Assembly: GCA_963652365.1 (NCBI GenBank)
Contig: CAVJTH010000004.1
Coordinates: 73,671-137,670 of the forward strand
Source of the DNA: Hallerella sp963652365
Lineage (GTDB): Bacteria > Fibrobacterota > Fibrobacteria > Fibrobacterales > Fibrobacteraceae
Direction of reading: 5' to 3'
Length of the DNA stretch: 64,000 bases
Positions 32,818-42,200 of the stretch are shown in pieces; the stretch's first letter is position 1; each line of letters opens with the position of its first letter. The position numbers and the translations under genes were made by a program. A model generated the notes under the pieces. That model had not been told where the DNA came from and did no database searches. It saw nothing but the letters and a program-made list of their open reading frames with translations.

Positions 32818-35574
32818 TCACGCCAGCTCTTCAAGCGCCTTTTCGTTCTTCGCGATAATGTCCTGCTGCGTCGCGAGCTTCGTCCTTTCGGCGTTCACGA
32901 CTGCTTCGGGAGCGCCCTTTACGAATTTCTCGTTCGACAGCTTGCGTTCGATGGAAGCGGCAAAGGCCTTCGCCTTTTCGATTTCCTTTTCGAGGCGTTC
33001 GATTTCCGTCTTCGGGTCGAGAATTCCTTCGAGCGGGATATAGAGTTCGCCGCCGGGGACGACCGCGCTTGCGCTGAACTTGGGCTTCGGAGCCTTCACC
33101 GCGATGGAGAGCGATTCGAGACCGCCGAGTTCCGTGATGATCGAAGCGCATTCCCGAATGGAGCTTTCCGTCGCCGAATCGTCAACGCTGAGGACCGCCT
33201 TGAGCTTTGTCGCCGGGCTGACCTTGTAGCGTCCCCTTGCTCCGCGAACCGCTTCGACGACCGCAAAGGCGCGGTCAAAGGATTTCTCGATATCCAGGTT
33301 GACAAGGCTCTCGTCCGCCTTGGGCCACGGGCTCTGGATGACTCGTTCGGAGCCCGGGAAGAGCGTCGCGTTCAGCTCTTCGGTAATGAACGGCATCACC
33401 GGATGCAGCAGGTCGATCACGCCGCGCAGCACGTGCGAAAGAATCGCCATCGCGTTCTTCTTTTCCGCGTCGAGCGTTTCCCGGTTAATGACCGACTTCT
33501 TGATTTCGAGATAGCTGGAGCACACGTCGTCCCACACGAAGCGGTAGAGGAAGCCGGCGAGTTCCGCAAAATGGAACTGTTCGAGCATCCGGGTCGCATC
33601 CGCAATGGTCGAATTCAGGCGCGAAAGAATCCAGAAGTCTTCCAGCTTGAAGAGTTGGGAATCCATCGGGAGCATTTCTTTCGAAAGCGCACCGGCCTGT
33701 TCGAGGTGCGGGTAGAGGAATCGGCAGGCGTTCCACAGCTTGTTCGAGAAGTTGCGGCCGATTTCGAACTTTTCGGACGTGTTGATTTCGCGTCCGTCCG
33801 GCTGCTTTTCCTTTTTCACCGGCAGGCGCACATCCTGGTTGTCGGTGCAGAGGCTCGCCATCACGAAGCGGAGAGCGTCCGTGCCGTATTTCTCTTCGAT
33901 GTCCATCGGATCGACGCCGTTTCCCTTGGACTTGCTCATCGTCTGGCCGTTGCCGTCGAGAATCTTCGGATGGATGTAAACCGTGTGGAACGGAACCGTG
34001 CCCATGTTTTCCTGGCTGAAGAGGACCATGCGGGCGACCCAGAGCGTGATGATGTCGCGGCTGGTCACGAGCACGGAAGTGGGGTAGTAGCGTTTGAGCG
34101 TCTCGGTGTCGTCCGGCCATCCCATCGTGCTGTGCGGCCAAAGCCCGCTCGAGAACCACGTGTCGAGAACGTCCGCTTCCTGTTCGAGCCTGTGTCCCGG
34201 AATCAGGTCTTCCGAAAGATTCTCTTCGCGGCTGCACACGAGAAAGCCTCCGTTCTGCGCCGGATAGAAATAGATGTCTTCCCGCGAACCGAACGTCTTT
34301 TTCAGTTCGTCTTCCGAAGCGTCCGTGTGCCAGATCGGGATGCGATGCCCCCACCAGAGCTGACGGCTGATGCACCAGTCGCGCTTTTCGGCGAGCCAGT
34401 CCAGATACTTGTTCGCATAGCGTTCGGGAATAATCCTGATTTCGCCGGATTTCACCGCGTTCATCGCGTTTTCGGCGAGGACATCCATCTTCACGAACCA
34501 CTGGTCGCTCAGATACGGTTCGATGACTGTCTTCGAACGGTCGGAGTGTCCCACCTGCATCTCGTGATCTTCCACCTTGATCAGAAGCCCGAGATCTTCG
34601 AGTCCCTTGACGACCGCGTCGCGAGCCGCCTGTCCCTTGAGCCCCTTGAACTCGCCGGCGTTCTCGTTCAGGCTGCCGTCGTCGTTCATGATGTTTATCA
34701 TCGGGAGCTTGTGACGAAGCCCTGTCGCATAGTCGTTCGGATCGTGCGCCGGGGTGACTTTCACGGAACCCGTACCGAAATCCATATCGACCAGAAGCGC
34801 GTCCGCAATCACCGGAATTTCGCGCCCGACAAAAGGAACCTTCAGCATCTTGCCGATATACTTCCTGTAGCGCTCGTCGTTCGGATGGACCGCAAGGGCG
34901 GTATCGCCCATGATGGTTTCGGGACGGGTAGTCGAAACGGGGATGTAGCCCGAACCGTCCGCTAACGGATACTTGAACGTCCAGAAATGCCCCTTGACGG
35001 TCTCGTAATAGATTTCGTCGTCGGCGACCGCGGTCTGGAGTTTCGTGTCCCAGTTTACGAGACGCTTGCCGCGGTAGATAAGGCCTTTCCTGAAAAGATT
35101 GAAGAACGCGTGGCGAACCGCCTTGGCGCAGACCGGATCGAGGGTAAAGCGTTGGCGGCTCCAGTCACAGCTCACGCCGAGGCTTTTCAGCTGTCTTGTA
35201 ATCCGGGCTTCGTATTCGTCCTTCCATTTCCAGATGCGTTCGACCAGCGCATCGCGGCCGATGTCGTGACGCGTCTTGTGCTCGTCCTGAAAGAGTCTCT
35301 TTTCGACGACCGCCTGCGTCGCGATTCCCGCATGGTCCGTTCCCGGGATCCAGAGCGTGTCGCGGCCGGTCTTTCGGCGGTAGCGGACCAGGATATCCTG
35401 GAGCGTATCGTTCAGCGCGTGTCCCAGATGCAGCGCGCCGGTGACATTCGGCGGAGGAATGACGACGGAAAACGGCTTTCCCTTTCCGCTTGGTGCAAAA
35501 TCGTTGTTCCTGTCCCATGCGTCGTGCCAGCGGGCTTCGACGGCTTTCGAATTGTAGCGTGTTTCCATTTCCAT
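32818..35574 (-). CDS. valS: Valyl-tRNA synthetase
   Basis: 918 residues, the usual length. Class I signatures: PPPNVTGALHLGHALND (HIGH, about residues 38-54) and QTMSKSKGNGVDP (KMSKS, about residue 545). Between them lie the editing domain (STTRPETIMGDTALAVHP, KVTPAHDPNDY) and the WISRQLWWGHRIP block. The C-terminal 70 residues are a tRNA-binding coiled-coil arm (KTEIERLEKEIEKAKAFAAS). ATG 35574 is 6 nt after TAGATTTG on the minus strand; ATG 35568 is an alternative start. Charges tRNA-Val in the cytoplasm. Single-gene unit between two terminators. Confidence 0.96.
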   Translation of the reverse strand: MEMETRYNSKAVEARWHDAWDRNNDFAPSGKGKPFSVVIPPPNVTGALHLGHALNDTLQDILVRYRRKTGRDTLWIPGTDHAGIATQAVVEKRLFQDEHKTRHDIGRDALVERIWKWKDEYEARITRQLKSLGVSCDWSRQRFTLDPVCAKAVRHAFFNLFRKGLIYRGKRLVNWDTKLQTAVADDEIYYETVKGHFWTFKYPLADGSGYIPVSTTRPETIMGDTALAVHPNDERYRKYIGKMLKVPFVGREIPVIADALLVDMDFGTGSVKVTPAHDPNDYATGLRHKLPMINIMNDDGSLNENAGEFKGLKGQAARDAVVKGLEDLGLLIKVEDHEMQVGHSDRSKTVIEPYLSDQWFVKMDVLAENAMNAVKSGEIRIIPERYANKYLDWLAEKRDWCISRQLWWGHRIPIWHTDASEDELKKTFGSREDIYFYPAQNGGFLVCSREENLSEDLIPGHRLEQEADVLDTWFSSGLWPHSTMGWPDDTETLKRYYPTSVLVTSRDIITLWVARMVLFSQENMGTVPFHTVYIHPKILDGNGQTMSKSKGNGVDPMDIEEKYGTDALRFVMASLCTDNQDVRLPVKKEKQPDGREINTSEKFEIGRNFSNKLWNACRFLYPHLEQAGALSKEMLPMDSQLFKLEDFWILSRLNSTIADATRMLEQFHFAELAGFLYRFVWDDVCSSYLEIKKSVINRETLDAEKKNAMAILSHVLRGVIDLLHPVMPFITEELNATLFPGSERVIQSPWPKADESLVNLDIEKSFDRAFAVVEAVRGARGRYKVSPATKLKAVLSVDDSATESSIRECASIITELGGLESLSIAVKAPKPKFSASAVVPGGELYIPLEGILDPKTEIERLEKEIEKAKAFAASIERKLSNEKFVKGAPEAVVNAERTKLATQQDIIAKNEKALEELA

Positions 35575-35580
35575 AATGCC

Positions 35581-35588
35581 CAAATCTA
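35581..35588 (-). promoter_or_regulatory. TAnnTTTG promoter element of valS
   Basis: Minus-strand TAGATTTG, an exact match, 6 nt before ATG 35574 and just after the terminator of the upstream lipoprotein gene. Confidence 0.6.
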
Positions 35589-35593
35589 GAAAA

Positions 35594-35618
35594 CGAAAAA
35601 GCTCCCGATAGCGGGAGC
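35594..35618 (-). terminator. Terminator of the lipoprotein gene
   Basis: Minus strand GCTCCCG, loop CTAT, CGGGAGC, then TTTTTCG; 26 nt beyond the stop at 35644. Confidence 0.85.
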
Positions 35619-35643
35619 CTTGGATTTGTGAAATTCTTTTTCG

Positions 35644-36165
35644 CTACTTTTCGACGGCCGTGAAAATTTCGATGCCCCCTTCCGCGATGGCCTTGTTATG
35701 GAGAATCTTTCCGCCGAGATTCAGGCTGATCGAGGAACCCAGGGTTCCGATGGTCGCGTTTATCTGCATCGTCGTGTCCATGTGAAAAGTTCCGAAGTTG
35801 TCAAACTGCAGACGCAGAGCGCCGTTTTCGATGGACCACACGCCGCTATCCTCTCCGCCCTGGATGTTTTCGACGCTAGGGTCCGTCGAATAGGTGAGGC
35901 TGAACAGCTTGCCCGCCTTTTTGTCGCTTGTAAAGACAAGGACAGACGGGCTCGAAAAGGCGTGCGTCGAGAGCTGGTAGGAGCCGTCTTCGCTCGGGGC
36001 GTAAAGGCCGTTCAGGTTCCATGTCGCGCCTTCGAGGCATTCTTCCGAGAGACCGCCGGCGCATTTTTCGGCGAGAGACGCTTCGCTCGAAGAGCTAGAC
36101 GACGAACAGGCGGAAGCGAGAATGCCTGCAATGGCGATTCCGACAAGAGCAAGGGATTTTTTCAT
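35644..36165 (-). CDS. Small Fibrobacter-type lipoprotein, function unknown
   Basis: 173 residues: lipoprotein signal MKKSLALVGIAIAGILASAC (lipobox LASAC), a run of six or so Ser immediately after the Cys as a spacer, then KCAGGLSEECLEGATWNLNGLY and a small beta-rich domain resembling lipocalin-like or copper-resistance-type sandwich folds (GVWSIENGALRLQFDNFGTF). I do not recognise a named family. Two Cys in the first 40 mature residues could pair. A strong GGAGGACTCCTC ribosome-binding region precedes the ATG and a TATATATTG element lies about 23 nt upstream, overlapping the terminator T-run of the giant repeat gene. Confidence 0.75.
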   Translation of the reverse strand: MKKSLALVGIAIAGILASACSSSSSSSEASLAEKCAGGLSEECLEGATWNLNGLYAPSEDGSYQLSTHAFSSPSVLVFTSDKKAGKLFSLTYSTDPSVENIQGGEDSGVWSIENGALRLQFDNFGTFHMDTTMQINATIGTLGSSISLNLGGKILHNKAIAEGGIEIFTAVEK

Positions 36166-36187
36166 GAGGAGTCCTCCGATTTTTTCT

Positions 36188-36196
36188 CAATATATA
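36188..36196 (-). promoter_or_regulatory. TATATATTG promoter element
   Basis: Minus-strand TATATATTG, made partly from the T-run of the preceding terminator; RBS GGAGG and ATG 36165 follow. Confidence 0.5.
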
Positions 36197-36224
36197 TAAA
36201 AAGCCTCCCGATAGGGGGAGGCTT
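36197..36224 (-). terminator. Terminator of the giant repeat gene
   Basis: AAGCCTCCC / GGGAGGCTT 9-bp stem with T-run on the minus strand, 22 nt after the stop at 36246. Confidence 0.8.
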
Positions 36225-36245
36225 CGAAAAGTTTTCGAAAAACCG

Positions 36246-39200
36246 CTAGCGGCGGCGACGCTGCTTGCCAGTCGCCTTCTTGTCCGTTTCCGAAGAAGCG
36301 GACTTGGGCGTCGCGGCAGGTTCCGAAGAGCGGATGTCCTTCATCTTGAAGTTCACGTTGATTTCCGCTGTTTCGACCTTGGAAGAAGCGCCTTCCTTGT
36401 CCGTCAGCTTGAAGCCGAATTCATCGAGACCGTAGAATCCCTTGTTCGGCGTATAGACGAACGAACCGTCCTTTTCGTTGATGACGACCTTTCCGTTCTG
36501 CGGACGGCGCACGAGCGAAACGCGCGCATCGAGCTTTCCGTCCGGATCGTACGCTCCGTTCAGAAGACCGTCCTTGGCGTTCACCTTGAGCGCTTCGCCT
36601 TCGCGGGTCTGGTAGGACTGGGACATCGCGACCGGCGGATCGTTCACGGGGATGATCGTGAACTTGGCGGAGGTCTGCGCCGAGGCGCCTTCCGGATCCG
36701 TCACCTTGAACGTGATCGTTTCCGTAGGACCGTTCCAGTTCTCGCGCGGCTGCTTGATGGTGACGATGTTTCGAGCCTTGTCGTGTTCCACGATCAGCTG
36801 CTTGTTTCCGGTAATCGTCCACTTGAGTTCGCTGAAGCTGTTGTCGCGGTCGCGCACATACTGGTCGAGCTTGAGCGTCGCGAGAACGCCGCCGTTTGCG
36901 TCTTCCTTCATCGTGACGTCGCGAATCGGGCGAATCTCGGGAACCGCGTTCACGTGCTTCACTTCGAAGTTCACGGTCGTCTTCGCCGTCGCGCCGGCAG
37001 GATCCTTGACGATAAACGTAATCGCTTCCTTGCCGTACCAATCGACGCGGCTCGGACGAACGATCGCTTCGCGCCCGCCGGTGATCATCACTTCGAGGTG
37101 GCGATTGCCGGTGACGGACCAGCGCAGTTCATGCGGCTTGTTGTCCGGATCGGTCACGTACTGGTCGAGCTTGATGGGCTTGAACTTGGTGCCTTCGTTG
37201 GTCACCATGTCCGGAATCTTCTTCAGGACCGGAGGATCGTTCACCGGCGTAACAATGAAGTTCACGTCAATCGAAGCCTTTTCTCCCGAAGGATCGTAGG
37301 CGTTGACCGTAATCTTGTCCTTGCCGTTCCAGTATTCGTTCGGAATCGTCACGGTCAGGACACCGGCATCGGAAAGGTCATAGGAAAGCGGATGCTTCAC
37401 CGTGGGACGCTTTGCCTTGCCCATGCGACCGCGCTTATCCTTCTGTGCCGGCGCGCCATCGTCAAGCGTCCAGCGCATTTCGGAAGGCTTGTTGTCCGGA
37501 TCGACAATGAACTTCGAGAAGTCTAGCGGCTGGAACTGTTCCTTTTCCTTGATCTGCTGGACCGGAACCTTGTTGAAATGCGGCGGATCGTTCACCGGGG
37601 TAACGGTAAACGTCACCTTGGCGCTGGCGCTCGCCCCTGCCGGGTCGGAAACGGTGAGCGTCAACGTCTCGGAACCGTTCCAGTATTCGTTCGGAGTGGC
37701 CACGCTCATGCGCGATCCGCGGAATTCGACCTTCAGGTTCTTGTTGCCGGAAACTTTCCACTTCAGCTCGTTCGGACGGTTGTCCGGGTCGCTTGCATAG
37801 CGGGAAAGATCGATCGGCTCGAAGCGTTCCTTTTCCTTGATCTTCTGGTTCGGAATCGCCTTGATGACAGGCGGATCGTTTACCGGGGTGACTTCGAAGA
37901 GCACCTGCTGGGTCGCCTTGCCGCCTTCCGGATCCGTCACCGTCAAGGTGATCTTCTCGGAGCCGTTCCAGTACTTGTCGGGAGTCGTCACCACGAGCTG
38001 CTTCTTCGCGTTGATGGAAGCCTTGAGACTGCGCGGCTGCGAGACATCGAAAGCAAGCGAAGATGTCGGATGGTCCGGATCGCTTACGAGTGCGAGCAGG
38101 TCGATCGGCGCGAAATGTTCCTTTTCCTTGATCTTCTGCGCGGGAATCGGCTTCATGACGGGAGGATCGTTCACGGAAACGACTTCGAAATCGACGCTTC
38201 GCGAATCCTTCGCGCCTTCCGGATCCGTCACCGTAAAGACAACCGTCCGCTTTCCATTCCAATACTTGTTCGGAATGTTCAGGTGAGCGACATGCTTGTC
38301 GTCGATCGTGACGGTCAGATCGTTTTCGGTCTTGGGCTCTTCGACCTTCGGCGCTTCCTTCTGCTTGGACTTCTTGCCCTTCTTCGCCGCTTTCTTCGCA
38401 GGCGCGGGAGCCGGAGCGGACGCCTTCTTCACGACGGCTGTCCAGGTGAGCTGGCTATTCCGATGGTCGGCGTCATGGACGTAGCTGTCGAGCGGAATGT
38501 CCTTGAACACCTGCTTTTCCTTGATGGTCTGGCCCGGAATGTCCTTCATCACCGGAGGATCGTTCACCGAGGTGATTTCATAGACGACCGTCGTCGTCGC
38601 CGAAGCGCCCTGCGGGTCCTTGACCGTCAGCGTCATCGTATCGGGCTTGCACCAGAAATACTTGTTCGGAGCGGTGATGACGAGCTTTCTCGCCGACGTG
38701 ATTTCCGCCTTCAGGTACTTGTTGCCGGAAACGGTCCACTTCATTTCGGAAGGCTTGTTGTCCGGGTCCTTGACATGGTCGTCAAGAGAAACCGGCTTGA
38801 ACGTTTCCTTTTCCTTGATTTTCTGGTTCGGAATCTTCGAAATGACCGGAGGATCGTTCACTTCGGTGACGACGAAGTCCATCTTGTGCGACGCCTTGCC
38901 GCCTTCCGGGTCCGTCACCGTAAAGGTGATGGTTTCCTTGCCGTGCCACTGCGCGTTTGGAACCTTGACCTGGACCGTGTTGTCCTTGTTCAGGGAGACT
39001 TGCAGCTGGCGGTTGCCGGAGAAGCTCCACTTGAGAAGCTTCGACGGATGGTCGGGGTCGGTCGCGAGCGTCGAGAGATCGATCGTCTTGAACTTTCCGC
39101 CTTCGCGAATGGTTTCGCCGGTCGGCGCCTTGTCCGAAATCACGGGCAGGTCGTTGATCGAGCGAACCGTGAAGAGCGCGGTAGAAGTCGCCTTGGCGCC

Positions 39201-42200
39201 TTCCGGGTCCGTCGCCGTAAAGGAAATCCTCGCTGCGCCGTTCCAATATTTGTCCGGAATGACGATGCGCGCGTTGTGCGAATTGTCGATTTCGACCGTC
39301 AGACCGCTCTTGCCGACCGACGAGGTTTCTTCGGTAGCGGCCTTCTTGCCTTTCTTGCCCTTGGCCTTTGCCGGAGCGGGCTTTGCGGACGCATCGGAGA
39401 CCTTGAAGCTCCACTGGAGATCGGTCTTCTTGTGGTCGGGATCCTGGATCAGGTCATCGAGCTTGATCACGGCGAACTGCTGCTTTTCGTCGATCGTCTG
39501 GTCCTTGACTTCGCGGACAAAGACCGGCGGATCGTTCACGGAAATCACTTCGAAATCCACCTTGCGGGAATCCGTCGCGCCTTCCGGGTCCGTCACCGTA
39601 AACGTGACCGTTTCCTTGCCGTGCCAGTATTTGTTCGGGGTCGTGATGGTCACCTTGCGGTCCGCGGTCATGGCGAACTTCAGGCTCTTGTTGCCCGAGA
39701 TCGTCCACTTGAGCTTGTTGTTCGGATGGTCGAGGTCGCTCACGTAGTTGTCGAGCTCGATCGCCTTGAATTCCTGCTTTTCCTTGATGGTCTGGCCCGG
39801 AATGTCCTTCATCACCGGAGGATCGTTCACGGACTTGGCGGTAAACTGGACAGTCTGCCGAGCGGAAGCCCCTGCCGGGTCGGTAACCGCGAAGGTCACC
39901 TTTTCCGTGCCGTTCCAGAGCTTGTTCGGGGTCTTGATCGTCGCGACGCCTTCCTTGGATATCGCGATTTTCAGATCCTTGTTGCCCGTAATCGTCCACT
40001 TGAGCGTCTTGAAGGCGTCATCCGGGTCGGAGGTCAGTTCCGCCAGGTTGATATCCTTGAACTCTTCCTTTTCCATGATGATCTGGTCGTTGATCTTTTT
40101 CAGGGTCGGCGGGTCGTTGATCGAGCGAACCGTGAAGAGCGCGGACTGGGTCGCCTTCGCGCCTTCCGGATCCGTCACCGTGAACTCGATGAGATCCGCA
40201 CCGTTCCAGTACTTGTTCGGAGTGGTCACCGTCGCGACGAGCGTTTTCGGATCGACGTTCACGGTAAGCCCGGTCTTGTATCCCTTGGGAGCGCCCGGAG
40301 CGGGCTTGACGTCAAAGGACCAGGTGAGATCGGAGAGCTTGTGGTCCGGATCCTTGACGATTTCGCCGAGCTTGATCGGAGCGAACGGCTTCTTCTCGTC
40401 AACGGACTGGTTGTTGATCTTCTTGACGAATTCCGGCGCATCGTTGACCGATTCCACCGTGAACGTCACCTTGCGGGAATCCTTGGCGCCTTCCGGATCC
40501 GTGACCTCGAAGTTGAACGTCTCGGAACCGTGCCAGTACTTGTTCGGAATGATTATCGTCAATACGCGGTTCGGGTCAAGCTTGTACTTGAGCTCCTTGT
40601 TGCCCGTGATCGTCCACTTGAGCTTGCTGTTCGGATGGTCGAGATCGCTCACGTAGTTGTCGAGCTCGATCGCCTTGAATTCCTGCTTTTCCTTGATGGT
40701 CTGGCTCGGAATATCCTTCATCACCGGCGGATCGTTTACGGACTTGACCGTAAAGACTGCGGTCTGCCGCGCGGAGGCGCCTTCCGGGTCCGTCACGGTG
40801 AACGTGATGTTTTCGCTTCCGTTCCAGAGCTGGTTCGGAATGGCGACCGTGGCCGTTCCCGCCTTGTCGATGTTGACCTTCAGGTCCTTGTTGCCCGTAA
40901 TCGTCCACTTGAGCTTGTCAAAGGCGTGATCCGGGTCGCTTGCGAGTTCCGCAAGATTGATCGGCGCGAACTGGGACTTTTCCTCGATCGTCTGGGACTT
41001 GATTTCCTTGAGGACCGGCGGGTCGTTTACCGAGATGACCGTGAACGTTGCCGATGCGACGGCCTTCGCGCCTTCCGGATCCGTGACCGTGAAGGTGATG
41101 ACGTTCGAACCGTTCCAATACTTGTTCGGAATGGCGATTGTCGCGACCATCTTGGCGTCAACGTTCACCTGGAGTTCCGGCTGCGTGCCTTTCGGCGATC
41201 CCGGAGCGGCCTTGACGGAAATGTCGAGCGTGAGGTCGGTGAGCTTGTGGTCCGGATCCTTGATGATTTCGCCCAGGTTGATGGGCTTGAACTGTTCCTT
41301 TTCCTTGATCGTCTGGTCGGCGATCTTCTTCGTGAATTCCGGAGCGTCGTTCACCGATTCCACGCTGAAGTTCACCGTGCGTTCGTCGGAAGCGCCTTCC
41401 GGGTCCGTCACCTTGAACGTGATCGCTTCGGAACCGTTCCAGTATTTGCTAGGCAGGGCAAAGGTCGCCTTGCGGTTCGGATCGAGCGTGACCTTGATGT
41501 CCTTGTTGCCCGTAATCGTCCACTTGAGCTGGTTCTTCGCATGGTCGATATCCGTCACGAACTTGTCGAGCTCGATCGGCTTGAACTGTTCCTTCTCCTT
41601 GATCGTCTGGTCGGGAATGTCCGTCATGACCGGAGGATCGTTGATGGACTTGACCGTAAGCTTGACCGTCGCGCTCGCCTTGCCGCCTTCCGGGTCTGTC
41701 GCCGTGAACGTGACCGATTCCGAACCGTTCCAGTCGATGTTCGGAGTCTTGATCGTCACCATGCGGTTCTTGTCCACATCGACCTTGAGTTCCTTGTTGC
41801 CCGAAACGGCAATCTTCAGCTGCGAAAGTTCGTGATCCGCGTCGGAAAGGTAGTCGTCGAGCACGATCGGATCGAATTCGGTCTTTTCGTCAATCGTCAT
41901 GTCCGGAATCTTCTTGAAAACGGGCAAGTCGTTGATGGAGCGGACGGTGAACTTGACCTCCTGACGCGCTTCGGCGCCTTCCGGATCCGTCACCTTGAAA
42001 GTCGCCACGGCAGAGCCGTTCCAGTACTTGTCCGGGATCTCCACGGTCGCGACATGCTTGTCGTCGATGTTGATGCCGAGCGGTCCCGTCGGATGTTCCT
42101 TGCCGACGCTCTTGACATCGACTTCCCAGGAAAGTTCCGCGTTCCTGTGATCGTCGTCCTTGACAAATTCGTCGAGCTTGATCGGGGCGAACTGTTTCTT

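Noticed and set aside
33403..34965. 520-codon frame opposite valS
   Set aside because: Antisense shadow of GC-rich coding sequence; valS is unambiguous on the other strand.
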